DNA from: Paenibacillus lutimineralis
GTDB lineage: Bacteria > Bacillota > Bacilli > Paenibacillales > Paenibacillaceae
Assembly (NCBI RefSeq): GCF_003991425.1
Contig: NZ_CP034346.1
Coordinates: forward strand, 6,191,501 to 6,255,500
Direction: 5' to 3'
Length of the DNA: 64,000 nt
Part shown: positions 50,151 through 59,597 of the stretch, piece by piece
Layout: each line of letters opens with the position of its first letter
Position numbering within the stretch: the stretch's first letter is position 1
Program-made: the position numbers and the translations under genes
The notes under the pieces: generated by a model
Told to the model about the DNA's origin: nothing
The model's input: only the letters and a program-made list of their open reading frames with translations
Databases searched by the model: none

Positions 50151-51749
50151 CTATTTTTCTTTCATCTCTTCGACATACCGATCATATGCGGTCTGATTGA
50201 TTTCTACGAGACGACGTGCATCCAGCTTCTCAAGCTCTTTAACGAAGGCCGTATGATCCACTGGCTTCGCGCCCAGAATCCACTGCTGGGTTGTCTCGGC
50301 AATATAAGTATCGATCTTAGGAGAAATTTTCTGAATTTCCTTTTGCTCTTCCGAAGTAAACTTCAGAACAGGGAACTTATCCATGAATACTTGCTGTTCT
50401 TTATAAGCATTGATGCCTTCCTTGGCCAGAGGCAATGTCCACTGCTCTTCGTAGAAGTAATCTTGCTGGAAGCCGAAGCTAGATTGAGCTCCTGTCTCAC
50501 GAATCACATCAACTGGCGCTTTATCGGACTTCATTACTTTATCGGTGAAGATCGGTTTGCCGTCAACCATTGTAAACGTATCGCCCTCAATACCGAAGTT
50601 GGCCATTCGTCTGCCTTCTTCTGTGAACCAGAAGTCAAAGTATTTAATCGTAGCTACCGGATCAGGATTGCTGTAGGAGATTCCCCAACCGAAGTTTCTA
50701 GCGCGATCCCGCTTAGAAGGCTCCTTCACCTTGCCGTCCACGTCCGCCGGTGGAAGCATCGGATTAAATTGGAATCCGTCGATCTTACCCTCCAGTTGTT
50801 CGTTGTAATTACCTGTTGAAGCAAAGAAGTCATGGGTCAAACCACCAACGTTGTCAGCAAGCAGAATGTCTCTCGCCTTGCCTCCGCGAGTGAAGATCTC
50901 CTTATCAATGAGTCCTTCCTTATACCATTGCGCCAAGTTCTCCATGGCAACGCCATATTCATTCTCCAGAGGCCCGTATATCACTTTGCCATCAAATACC
51001 CGATAGCCAGGATATCCGTTCCAGAGTGCCATAAGGCCTTCAATACCGAGGGAAGTATTTCTGTGGAAGAACCCGACCTCGTCCTTTTTGTTATTGCCAT
51101 TCGGGTCATCATTCACGAATGCGGTTAGCACATCATGCAGTTCATCAACATTCTTCGGCTCTTCCAACCCTAACTTGTCTAACCAGTCTTTACGGATGAA
51201 CCAACCCTTCTCTGCCTCTCCATCCTGGACAAATGGAATGAACCAGATCTTACCGTCTATATCCGAAGCCGCGCTCCTTACGTCTGGATTTTCTTCTAAA
51301 AATTTCTTCAGATGAGGAGCATGTCCGTCAATCAAATCATTCAGTGGCAGGAAGGCTCCTTCCGGACCAAACTTCAAAAAATCGCTAGATAGCGCTTGCA
51401 TAATATCAGGAAGCTGATTCGATGCCATGACGACACTGAATGTTTCTGTGAAATCAGACACCGTATTCGGCAATGTGCCCTCCAATGTAACATTCGTCAT
51501 CTCTGCTGCCTTAACAAAGATCGGCCAATCATTTTTTAATACACCGGATTCCTTCGTTCCCAGATGAACCTTTAGTTTGAGCGGCTTCTCCGAGGCCAAG
51601 TATGGATTCTGATTACTATCCTGTGCCGCCTCTGCTACTGGTGCAGTTTCTTCTTGTTCTTTCGGCGATGAGGATGATGAGCACCCTACCAGAGCCCCTG
51701 CCAATAATGTTGTTGCCGCTAAAACACACAAAATCTTCTTCAATTTCAT
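50151..51749 (-). CDS. Extracellular solute-binding lipoprotein (LplA type) of the lyase locus
   Basis: A 532-residue lipoprotein. The ATG at 51749 has GGGGTG 6 bp upstream; the GTG three codons earlier overlaps that site. The lipobox is ALVGC (Cys23), followed by a Ser/Glu-rich linker. Family features: FTETFSVVMASNQLPDIMQA, GWFIRKDWLDKLGLEEPKN and NDDPNGNNKKDEVGFF, a Ca-binding-like loop. With the two permeases at 51779 and 52661 it imports lyase products; the two lyase genes downstream in the operon support acidic oligosaccharides as cargo. Confidence 0.92.
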   Translation of the reverse strand: MKLKKILCVLAATTLLAGALVGCSSSSSPKEQEETAPVAEAAQDSNQNPYLASEKPLKLKVHLGTKESGVLKNDWPIFVKAAEMTNVTLEGTLPNTVSDFTETFSVVMASNQLPDIMQALSSDFLKFGPEGAFLPLNDLIDGHAPHLKKFLEENPDVRSAASDIDGKIWFIPFVQDGEAEKGWFIRKDWLDKLGLEEPKNVDELHDVLTAFVNDDPNGNNKKDEVGFFHRNTSLGIEGLMALWNGYPGYRVFDGKVIYGPLENEYGVAMENLAQWYKEGLIDKEIFTRGGKARDILLADNVGGLTHDFFASTGNYNEQLEGKIDGFQFNPMLPPADVDGKVKEPSKRDRARNFGWGISYSNPDPVATIKYFDFWFTEEGRRMANFGIEGDTFTMVDGKPIFTDKVMKSDKAPVDVIRETGAQSSFGFQQDYFYEEQWTLPLAKEGINAYKEQQVFMDKFPVLKFTSEEQKEIQKISPKIDTYIAETTQQWILGAKPVDHTAFVKELEKLDARRLVEINQTAYDRYVEEMKEK

Positions 51750-51778
51750 GATTTTCACCCCAATTTAGAATATAATAT

Positions 51779-52651
51779 CTATCCTTTTACTGCGCCTACT
51801 AACATACCTTTTATAAAAAACTTCTGGATATAAGGATACACAAGTACAATAGGTAGAATTGAAACTATAATCGTAGCGAAAGTCACCGTTTCCGCAGAGA
51901 TCGTCGAAGAAAAGTCCAACGCCGCGGTAAACTCCGATTGCAGATCATTTTCTACGATCATCTTCTTCAGTAACACCTGAAGTGGAATTTTATTCGTGTC
52001 CGTTAGCAGAATCATCGACCAGAAATATCCGTTCCACCTCTCAATGGCGTAGAATAATCCCACGGTCGCGAGTCCAGGCTTCACCAGCGGCAAATAAACT
52101 CTGAGCAGCACATGCAGATCATTCCCGCCGTCCACCTTCACCGATTCCTCTAGTTCGTCCGGCAATCCTTCAAAGCTTGTACGAAGCAGAATTACCTTAA
52201 ATGCGTTACAGGCAAAAGCGATAATAATACCTGTCCGCGTATTGATTAGCCCGAGATCTCTTAAAGTCAGATAGAAAGGAATCATCCCCGCATCAAACCA
52301 GAGCGTCAACGTAACTAATATCGTAAAAAATTTTCTTCCTCTCAAACGCTTCTTGGACAAGGCGTAGGCGCCACATATCGTAAAGATCATCGATACCGCG
52401 GTTCCTGCCAAAGTGTAGAATATCGTGTTGCCATAAGCTAACCAGATGTCCGGATTGCCCAAAACCTCCTTATACGCATCAAAGGTAAATCCCTTAGGAA
52501 ATAGAAGCACCTTGCCGGTAATCACGTTATACGGCTTACTTACTGAGGCGGATAACACATATAAAAAGGGATACAGCGCCGCCATGGCCATAAGAGCTAA
52601 CAGGAAATTGTTGATAATCTTAAATATCTTCTCTCCTCTGGACTCAATCAT
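51779..52651 (-). CDS. Sugar ABC transporter permease, LplC type (lyase locus)
   Basis: A 290-residue CUT1 permease with six helices; EAA loop ELEESVKVDGGNDLHVLLRV near residue 190 and C-terminal tail IKGMLVGAVKG. The ATG at 52651 with AGGTGA before it is preferred; a GTG three codons upstream directly follows the stop of the LplB gene. With the 52661-53653 product it makes the channel for the oligosaccharide importer. No ATPase is encoded locally. Confidence 0.92.
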   Translation of the reverse strand: MIESRGEKIFKIINNFLLALMAMAALYPFLYVLSASVSKPYNVITGKVLLFPKGFTFDAYKEVLGNPDIWLAYGNTIFYTLAGTAVSMIFTICGAYALSKKRLRGRKFFTILVTLTLWFDAGMIPFYLTLRDLGLINTRTGIIIAFACNAFKVILLRTSFEGLPDELEESVKVDGGNDLHVLLRVYLPLVKPGLATVGLFYAIERWNGYFWSMILLTDTNKIPLQVLLKKMIVENDLQSEFTAALDFSSTISAETVTFATIIVSILPIVLVYPYIQKFFIKGMLVGAVKG

Positions 52652-52660
52652 ACTTATCAC

Positions 52661-53653
52661 CTACCATAAACCTGCGTCAGTTACTTTTTTACTAAGCTTA
52701 TTCGCTGAAACGACCAAAATTAGAGCTACGATGGAGTTGAACAATCCTACAGCTGTCGCGAAGTCATATCTTCCATCAATGAGTCCGGAACGATAGACAT
52801 AGGTACTAATGACATCCGCTGTCTCATAAGTTGCCGGCTGATAGAGGAGAATGATCGTCTCATATCCGACACTCAGCAGGCTCCCGATCTTCATAATGAA
52901 CATCACTACAATCGTGGGTAGGATCCCCGGTAGTGTAACATGCATAATCTGTTTGAATTTATTGGCTCCGTCCATCTTTGCCGCTTCATAGAGCTGCGTA
53001 TCTATACCCGCGATAGCTGCGATAAAGACGATAGAAGCAAATCCAGTTTCTTTCCACAGATTCATCGTAGTATAGATGCCCCGGAAATAATTTGGATCAG
53101 TCAAGAAGTAAATCTTCTCCATACCCAGCTTTTCTAGGAGGAGGTTAATCAAGCCGTTGTCCGGCGCAAGGAAGGTTGTTACGATCCCGGCAATGACAAC
53201 TGCGGATATAAAGTGCGGTAAATATGTAAGCGTTTGCACCACTTTCTTAAATCGTTCTCTAGTAACCTCGCTAATCATAATAGCTAGAATAATCTGGGCC
53301 GGAAAGCAAATCAAAAGTCCATACAAACTTATAATGACCGTATTCTTAAATACTCTTAGGAAGTACTCGCTGCCAATAAACTCTCTAATGTGCTCAAATC
53401 CAACCCATTCGCTGCCTCCTATTCCTCTAAATAAGCTGAAGTCTTTGAAGGCAATCTGGATTCCCCACATCGGAAGATACTTAAAGACTAAGAACCATAC
53501 TAGAAATGGAATAAGCAGATAGTATAGTATGCGGTCCCTAATGATATCTCTCTTGAGTTCCTGAAAGTACGTTCTCAAATCTCCCTTGGGTCTCATTCTT
53601 TTATTCAATGGGGCTGATGATTTAATCGGCGCAGCAGAATTTCTCATATTCAA
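52661..53653 (-). CDS. Sugar ABC transporter permease, LplB type (lyase locus)
   Basis: A 330-residue permease with a long basic N-terminus, six helices, the LplB mark VFKYLPMWGIQIAFKDFSLF near 65-84 and the EAA loop LYEAAKMDGANKFKQIMHVT. The start is best taken as TTG at 53653, because a perfect AGGAGGTGAT lies 6 bp before it; the ATG at 53647 would be 12 bp away. It is the first gene of the operon, and its promoter region shares a 314-bp intergenic space with a divergent AraC-type sensor. Confidence 0.9.
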   Translation of the reverse strand: MNMRNSAAPIKSSAPLNKRMRPKGDLRTYFQELKRDIIRDRILYYLLIPFLVWFLVFKYLPMWGIQIAFKDFSLFRGIGGSEWVGFEHIREFIGSEYFLRVFKNTVIISLYGLLICFPAQIILAIMISEVTRERFKKVVQTLTYLPHFISAVVIAGIVTTFLAPDNGLINLLLEKLGMEKIYFLTDPNYFRGIYTTMNLWKETGFASIVFIAAIAGIDTQLYEAAKMDGANKFKQIMHVTLPGILPTIVVMFIMKIGSLLSVGYETIILLYQPATYETADVISTYVYRSGLIDGRYDFATAVGLFNSIVALILVVSANKLSKKVTDAGLW

Positions 53654-53967
53654 GTATCACCTCCTGTGATGGTGCTCTGCCATACCTGAATCCTATAAGA
53701 GATCCGTCCAAAGGTATATCTTGAATATTTGTTATCATGTCTGTTTTATTGTTTCACGACTAAAATTGAGGAATCCCACCAATTTTGAAGCAGAACAAAA
53801 AATGAGTATGATCCGATATAAATCATAAATAAAGCGCTTTCTAAATAAGGTTTACGGCAAGTCAAGAAATGAATATGGCGCCCATTTGTTAATTTTTTCA
53901 ATAGGAATTTACCCAAGGAATGAGATAGACTCGATTCATAATGATGATTTGAAGAGGAGTTTGAATC
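53654..53967. other. Divergent promoter region of the lyase locus
   Basis: A 314-bp A/T-rich interval between the importer operon (minus) and the AraC-type sensor gene (plus). It contains a cre-like box at 53829-53842 and presumably both promoters and the AraC operator; I could not fix a -10/-35 pair with confidence. No gene was seen. Confidence 0.5.
53829..53842. promoter_or_regulatory. cre-like box in the lyase locus
   Basis: ATAAAGCGCTTTCT matches the cre consensus TGWAARCGYTWNCW at 12 of 14 positions and is centrally palindromic (AAAGCGCTTT). It lies between the divergent importer and AraC genes, so CcpA could repress both in rich sugar. Confidence 0.5.
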
Positions 53968-56226
53968 ATGGTCAAGAAGAGATTCTTATATCGGATGCTA
54001 ACCTTATTTATCGTAATTGTCCTTCTCTATTCAGTAATTACTTCATCCATCATTTTTTATAAAAGCTACCAAATGGTCGATGCGCAGAACAATCATAGCA
54101 ACAAGCTGTATATCGAGCAAAATAGCAATTATGCCGACTTTAAGCTGCGTACTGCAATGGAATTTGTATATAAAATCTCTACGCTGCAAGGCTTGATTGA
54201 TTATCGTTATAGTACAGATACCAATTATCAATATATTGCCAAGCTCTACAATGAACTGAATGATCAAATGCAGGGCTTCGGCCAGCTAGGCTTCACCTTT
54301 GGCATTACCAAGCTTACCGATGATCTCGTGATTACGGCTGGAGGAACGTATAACATCAGGAATTATTTGAATGAGCTCGGGATCGATGCAGAAGCGCTCG
54401 ATAGACTTCAGCAGATGGAAGGCCCATTTCTTGCTTCGAATACCTATGTCGTTCCTGAATCATTGTCTAGGAAACCTGGCAATATCGTAATGATTCATCA
54501 AATGGTGAACTCAAATTTGGAACCGCTTTATTTCTTTATTGTGATCGACAGAGTCTCCCTCTTGCCTGGCATTGCCGATAATCCGAATGGGAATTTCTAT
54601 CTGCATACCAATGAGACGATTAGTTCTTATATTTATGACAAGGCATTGGATACCGACATCTCGGCTCGGATCAATACGTTTTACAATCAGGAAAGTCAGG
54701 AAAATATGAATCATCTGAGAGTGGGATCAACGATCAATTACATCCATTCCTCCAAAGTGATTCCGAGTCTGAATTATGTGTACTCCAGTAAGGTGACTTC
54801 GTTTGGCACGATTTTCGCCCAAATATGGAAGGCAGCGCTATTCCCTAGTGTACTCCTTCTGCTGCTAGGTATCGTAATGGCTTATATGGCTACGAGATCC
54901 AGCTACAAGCCGATTCGTCAGCTGCTTCATTTTCTGGATGAGCAAAAGGGGAAAGCTTCGCCGGCTTCCAAGGAACAATCCAAACAAATTCACGAGCTTG
55001 ATTATATTAAATCCAGTATTGAGCAGATGTATTCCATCAATCATGCCTTGCAGGATCAGCTGGATTATTCCATTGTGCACTTACGGGAAGATTTCTTCCG
55101 CAAGGTCATTTACGGCATTGCTAACGATGAGTTTATTCAAGAGAATCTCTCTACACTGCAATTGGAGCGGTTTGGGGAGGATTTGAATATCGTTCTGTTG
55201 GAATGCGAAGGGATTGGAGCGCTGGATAAGACAGTACCAGCCCCAAATCTGACCTTGATTTTTAATACTCTGATTCGAAATATGAAGTGTAAATACGGGG
55301 ATTTCTTTACTTTGCCATTAGACAAGACGAAATACTGTATTATATTTGCTCACATTTCACCAGAGTGCTTGAAGCAAATCGCTGATACAGTTGTCCATAC
55401 GGTAGAGAGTGAATTATCCCTCGATATTACAGCATGTATATCCAGTACATATCAGCTAGGTGAGTTAACTTCTGCATTGCAGGAACTGCTTCGGATGAGC
55501 AATTATCAATATGCGACACACAAAGTATTAACGCCGCAGTACGTTCAAGATCTTGAAGAAGTGGTCTGTTATTACCCGATTGAGACCGAAACTTGCCTGA
55601 TTAATTACGTCAATTCCAATGAATTGGGCAGAGCATACGATCTGCTCAGAAATCTGCTGGATCAGAACCTGAACCAATCTACACTAAGTTCTGTAACTTT
55701 GTCGAATCTGAAGCATTCCATCTTAACTACCTTCAAGCGGTGCTTAAATACTAGCGGTACAACGTTAAATCAATTTGTTAGGGAATATCCGGACCTATTG
55801 AATGAATTTATGGAAGCTCCTGTCTCCAGATTTACGGAGAATACGTTCGCGCTGTTTGAACTAGTCTTTAATTATTGCAATAAGGATAAATTCTGCTTAG
55901 AGAGCTCTACCGCTTCACAAATCTTTATCTATATCCATAAGAACTTTGATAAGGATTTATCCCTAACAAACATTGCCAATGAATTCAATCTGTCAGAGAG
56001 TTATGTCAGCAAACTATTAAAAAATTCACTAGACATTAACTTTAAGCAATATGTGAATACATTAAAGGTGAAAAGAGCGAAGGAGCTTCTGAATCAGGGG
56101 AATTATAAAGTACATGAAGTCGCGACCATTGTCGGCTGCAACAATACCAATACATTCATACGAATCTTCAAGCAGTATATTGGCGTATCCCCAGGGGAAT
56201 ATGTCAAAAACCTGAGTCATCTCTAA
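53968..56226 (+). CDS. Membrane-bound AraC-family sensor regulator (YesS-like) of the lyase locus
   Basis: A 752-residue regulator. Two membrane helices (about 9-31 and 290-312) enclose a Cache-like sensor of about 255 residues outside the cell. A cytoplasmic linker region (about 330-640) precedes the AraC DNA-binding domain (about 655-750): LSLTNIANEFNLSESYVSKL and VHEVATIVGCNNTNTFIRIF then FKQYIGVSPGEYVK. GAGGAG precedes the start. It is divergent from the importer-lyase operon and 134 bp upstream of GH88, so it probably turns on both sides when an extracellular oligosaccharide is sensed. Confidence 0.9.
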   Translation: MVKKRFLYRMLTLFIVIVLLYSVITSSIIFYKSYQMVDAQNNHSNKLYIEQNSNYADFKLRTAMEFVYKISTLQGLIDYRYSTDTNYQYIAKLYNELNDQMQGFGQLGFTFGITKLTDDLVITAGGTYNIRNYLNELGIDAEALDRLQQMEGPFLASNTYVVPESLSRKPGNIVMIHQMVNSNLEPLYFFIVIDRVSLLPGIADNPNGNFYLHTNETISSYIYDKALDTDISARINTFYNQESQENMNHLRVGSTINYIHSSKVIPSLNYVYSSKVTSFGTIFAQIWKAALFPSVLLLLLGIVMAYMATRSSYKPIRQLLHFLDEQKGKASPASKEQSKQIHELDYIKSSIEQMYSINHALQDQLDYSIVHLREDFFRKVIYGIANDEFIQENLSTLQLERFGEDLNIVLLECEGIGALDKTVPAPNLTLIFNTLIRNMKCKYGDFFTLPLDKTKYCIIFAHISPECLKQIADTVVHTVESELSLDITACISSTYQLGELTSALQELLRMSNYQYATHKVLTPQYVQDLEEVVCYYPIETETCLINYVNSNELGRAYDLLRNLLDQNLNQSTLSSVTLSNLKHSILTTFKRCLNTSGTTLNQFVREYPDLLNEFMEAPVSRFTENTFALFELVFNYCNKDKFCLESSTASQIFIYIHKNFDKDLSLTNIANEFNLSESYVSKLLKNSLDINFKQYVNTLKVKRAKELLNQGNYKVHEVATIVGCNNTNTFIRIFKQYIGVSPGEYVKNLSHL

Positions 56227-56360
56227 GCTGATCGGGATCACGATTTCTTGATGTCATATTGAAATTCGCGACAATAACAAATAGTAAGGATATCTCCCTC
56301 ATACTGCGGACTTTACAATATAAGTACGTTACAACCTTAGAATGAGAGGAGATACCTCAA

Positions 56361-57482
56361 ATGAACGTTCACCCGGATTGGTTAGATCATGCTTATAATG
56401 AATCCTTGAAGAAGGTCACCAAACTAAGCCATAAAATCGGCGTAAGCTTCCCCCATGTATGCTTGAATGGCAGATACAACTGTGAAGATGTATCCTTTTG
56501 GACCTCTGGATTCTGGGGTGGCCTGTTATGGCTCACCTATCGCGAGACCAAAGATGAAGCCTTGAAGAAAATGGCTATAAACATTGAGCAAGAGCTCAAC
56601 GTCCCGTTGTTTGACTTCTACGATATTCATCATGATGTCGGATTTATGTACCTGCCGACAGCTGTTGTTAACTATCAATGGACAGGAAATGAAGAATCCC
56701 GACGAACCGGTCTTATTGCAACCAGCCACTTGGCTGGCCGATTCAATCTGAAAGGGCAATTCATCCGGGCCTGGACAGACCGCGTCGATCCGAATAGTAC
56801 GGGCTGGGCGATTATCGATTGTCTCATGAATTTGCCACTGCTATTCTGGGCCTCGAAGGAGGATCATGATCCTCGATTCAGACATATCGCAGTTGCCCAT
56901 GCAGACACCGTACTGAAGCATTTTGTACGGGATGACTGGACTGTTCCCCATATCGTAAGCTTCGATCCCGAGACAGGTGAGAAGATCGAGAACTTAGGTG
57001 GACAGGGCCTCGGGCCAGACTCGGTGTGGTCAAGAGGGCAGGCTTGGGCTATCTATGGTCTTGCGATTGCTGCTCGTGAGACAGGTAAAGCCGAATATCT
57101 TACGGCTGCTAAGAATATCGCGAACTATTTCTTATCGCATCTGCCTGAAGATCGGGTTCCTTATTGGGACTTCAAAACTGCGGAGGCAGATCAGCATGTT
57201 CGCGACTCCTCAGCCGCCGCATGCACAGCAAGTGGTCTGCTGGAGCTAAGTATGCTGCTCGAGGATCAGACAGAGAAATCCTATTACTATGAGAGTGCTC
57301 TAGCAATACTTAAAGGACTGTATGAGAACTATTCCGACTTCAGTGACCAGCAAGATGCGATCCTTACCAAAGGAACTGTATCGTATCCAGTCAATAAACA
57401 TGTGAATGTGCCTATTATCTACGGGGATTATTATTTCGTGGAAGCATTAGCCAAGGTACTTGGACATCCCGGATTGTTCTGA
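56361..57482 (+). CDS. ugl: GH88 unsaturated glucuronyl hydrolase
   Basis: A 373-residue alpha/alpha-barrel enzyme that hydrates the double bond of the unsaturated uronic acid left by polysaccharide lyases, releasing it from the oligosaccharide. The two catalytic Asp are visible: Asp92 in DIHHDVGFMYLP and Asp153 in GWAIIDCLMNLPLLFWA, four positions off the numbering known for the Bacillus sp. GL1 enzyme (88 and 149). WSRGQAWAIYGLAIAARETG and DSSAAACTASGLLEL are further family marks. No signal peptide, so it acts in the cytosol. GAGAGGAG precedes the ATG. It follows the AraC sensor in the same direction. Confidence 0.95.
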   Translation: MNVHPDWLDHAYNESLKKVTKLSHKIGVSFPHVCLNGRYNCEDVSFWTSGFWGGLLWLTYRETKDEALKKMAINIEQELNVPLFDFYDIHHDVGFMYLPTAVVNYQWTGNEESRRTGLIATSHLAGRFNLKGQFIRAWTDRVDPNSTGWAIIDCLMNLPLLFWASKEDHDPRFRHIAVAHADTVLKHFVRDDWTVPHIVSFDPETGEKIENLGGQGLGPDSVWSRGQAWAIYGLAIAARETGKAEYLTAAKNIANYFLSHLPEDRVPYWDFKTAEADQHVRDSSAAACTASGLLELSMLLEDQTEKSYYYESALAILKGLYENYSDFSDQQDAILTKGTVSYPVNKHVNVPIIYGDYYFVEALAKVLGHPGLF

Positions 57483-57489
57483 CGGCAAA

Positions 57490-57529
57490 AAGAAGCAGGC
57501 GAATTGGTTTCGCCTGCTTCTTATTTTTG
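57490..57529. terminator. Bidirectional terminator between GH88 and GH2 genes
   Basis: AAGAAGCAGGCGAA (57490-57503) pairs perfectly with TTCGCCTGCTTCTT (57509-57522) around a 5-nt loop, with an AAAA left flank and ATTTTTG right flank. Confidence 0.9.
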
Positions 57530-57551
57530 ATGCGGATTTATAATACCTCAA

Positions 57552-59351
57552 TCAGCTCTCACAAGCACTTTTGCGTCTAGTCAGATTAATCTCTTTAATG
57601 ACCGCCATATCGATCTTCGGTTTGCGATCCTCGGTCAATAGACCGTTCACTTCCTGTTGAACGTCTGACACTTGCGTATAGCAGTAGCCGCATACATAGT
57701 CGAGATCCTTGATGGCTTCTGTAATCGAACGGAACCGCTGAATGAATGCCTCATCGGAATCCACTTGATTGCCATAGCCCCATCCTTCCTCGCTCTTAAA
57801 AGCAATCCCGCCAAATTCGCTGATCAGAATCGGCTGGCCTTGATACTCATAGCCCTGTGCCATTGCATATTTCCAATTGGAGAAAGCTATTTTATTGTTA
57901 ACGACGGCGTCCTTATCCGCATATCGGCGGCTTAAAGCATCGCCCGATTCTTCATAATCATGCAAGGTAATAATATCAGAAATCGTATGCTCCCATCCGT
58001 CATTCACTACAACCGGCCGATGCGGATCCATCGACTTCGTTAAATAGTAGATCGCCTCAGTAAACTTCTGCTGCTTGATATCCGTAAATACGTTGGCAAT
58101 TCCCCAGGATTCATTGAACGGTACCCAGGTTACGATGCAAGGGTGATTGTAGTGTTGCTGCACAATATCAAGCCATTCGCGCGTGAAGCGCTCCACTGCT
58201 TCATCATTAAATTCATAAGTCGCAGCAGCCTCCGACCAGACAAGCAGGCCTTTCACATCGCACCAATACAGGAACCGGTCATCCTCGATCTTCTGGTGCT
58301 TGCGGACGCCATTATAGCCCATCGCCATAATTTTATCGATGTCGTCGAGAAGTGCCGCCTCCGATGGCGGAGTCAGATGGCTATCCTGCCAATAGCCTTG
58401 GTCCAGAATCAGGCGCTGATAGATCGGATGATTATTGAGCAGCACCTTGCCATCTTCGATCGATATTTTGCGTAGTCCAAAGTAAGAATGCACACGATCC
58501 AGGGTCTCTCCGTCTTCCTGAAGCACAAATTCTACTTCGTACAGCTTCGGGTTATCCGGACTCCAGCGTTCAACCTGCCACTCCAGCTTATCACTCTGGA
58601 GATTCACCGTAGCAGCCAGACTCTCACGATCCACGGCAAGAGTCCCTTGCTTAATCACCTCATCGTCCATCGTAACAATCGTCGTCAACTGCAGTTGACG
58701 TGCTAACAGCTCATTCCCGTAGGTAATGCCGCCGAGTTTATACTCGAAACTCACGGAATTATCATCATAGTTAGGTGTTATCTTTACATGATTCAGATAA
58801 GTAGGGCTTAAATATTCCAGCCATACCGACTGCCAGATGCCTGTCGTCTGTACATACCAGCAGCCGAAGTTATCCTTCCTCCAGCGCTGCTTCCCGCGTG
58901 GCTGTGTACAGCTATCGCTGTCCTCCGCCTTGACCACGATCAAATTGTCATTACCCGCATGCAAATAAGGAGTGATATCGAAGGAAAATGCAGAATACCC
59001 ACCTTCATGTCTGCCTGCAAACTGGCCGTTAACCCACACTTTGGCGACATAATCGACCGCTTGAAAGCGCAGCTCTACTCGCCGGGACAATTGCTTCTCG
59101 TCCGCTTCAATCTTCCTTTGATACCATACGTACGGGTGAAAAGACTCCTCTGCGATCCCACTGGCCTTTGTCTCGTACACAAATGGTACCTGAATCGTGT
59201 GCGTAGGTGTGAACCCCTGTTGCCAGCCTTGCGCCTCTCCCTCATTTGCATCGTCAAATGCGAAATCCCATGCTCCGTTCAAATCCTGCCAATCCTTACG
59301 TACGAATTGAGGACGCGGATATTCCTTGCGATAGTGATCTTTCAATGCCAT
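57552..59351 (-). CDS. GH2 glycoside hydrolase (beta-glucuronidase/galactosidase type)
   Basis: A 599-residue cytosolic enzyme from the ATG at 59351 (AGGTGA upstream; a GTG three codons earlier lies inside that site). Order: sugar-binding jelly roll (about 20-180; FHPYVWYQRK, VWVNGQFAGRHEGGYSAFSF), an Ig-like sandwich (about 185-295) and a TIM barrel (300-599). The acid/base is Glu414 in WVPFNESWG and the nucleophile Glu512 in ISEFGG. It would remove a terminal sugar from oligosaccharides imported by the neighbouring transporter. Convergent with GH88 and transcribed alone. Whether it prefers glucuronide, galactoside or another sugar cannot be decided. Confidence 0.92.
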   Translation of the reverse strand: MALKDHYRKEYPRPQFVRKDWQDLNGAWDFAFDDANEGEAQGWQQGFTPTHTIQVPFVYETKASGIAEESFHPYVWYQRKIEADEKQLSRRVELRFQAVDYVAKVWVNGQFAGRHEGGYSAFSFDITPYLHAGNDNLIVVKAEDSDSCTQPRGKQRWRKDNFGCWYVQTTGIWQSVWLEYLSPTYLNHVKITPNYDDNSVSFEYKLGGITYGNELLARQLQLTTIVTMDDEVIKQGTLAVDRESLAATVNLQSDKLEWQVERWSPDNPKLYEVEFVLQEDGETLDRVHSYFGLRKISIEDGKVLLNNHPIYQRLILDQGYWQDSHLTPPSEAALLDDIDKIMAMGYNGVRKHQKIEDDRFLYWCDVKGLLVWSEAAATYEFNDEAVERFTREWLDIVQQHYNHPCIVTWVPFNESWGIANVFTDIKQQKFTEAIYYLTKSMDPHRPVVVNDGWEHTISDIITLHDYEESGDALSRRYADKDAVVNNKIAFSNWKYAMAQGYEYQGQPILISEFGGIAFKSEEGWGYGNQVDSDEAFIQRFRSITEAIKDLDYVCGYCYTQVSDVQQEVNGLLTEDRKPKIDMAVIKEINLTRRKSACES

Positions 59352-59534
59352 TATGTTCACCTATCCTTATGTGTTTTTTAGATGAAATTCAAAAAGTCCG
59401 CTTTTGATCACGAAGTAACAATGAGAGCTTAATCGGCGTCGAATCTTGAATTCACCCGGGCCTTCCGGTACTCACATACAAACTACGTACGCTCCGTTCC
59501 TCATGCCCTAGCTTCATCCAACTGAAGCGTTTTG

Positions 59535-59569
59535 AAAAAACGCACATCGGAAGCATAAGCTTCGGTGCT
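59535..59569 (-). terminator. Intrinsic terminator after the acyltransferase gene
   Basis: On the minus strand GCACCGAAGC pairs with GCTTCCGATGTGC (bulged) around TTAT, and six T follow (59535-59540). It lies about 30 bp after the end of the importer-acyltransferase operon. Confidence 0.65.
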
Positions 59570-59597
59570 GAAAAACGGCCTTTTTGAATTCTTAATC

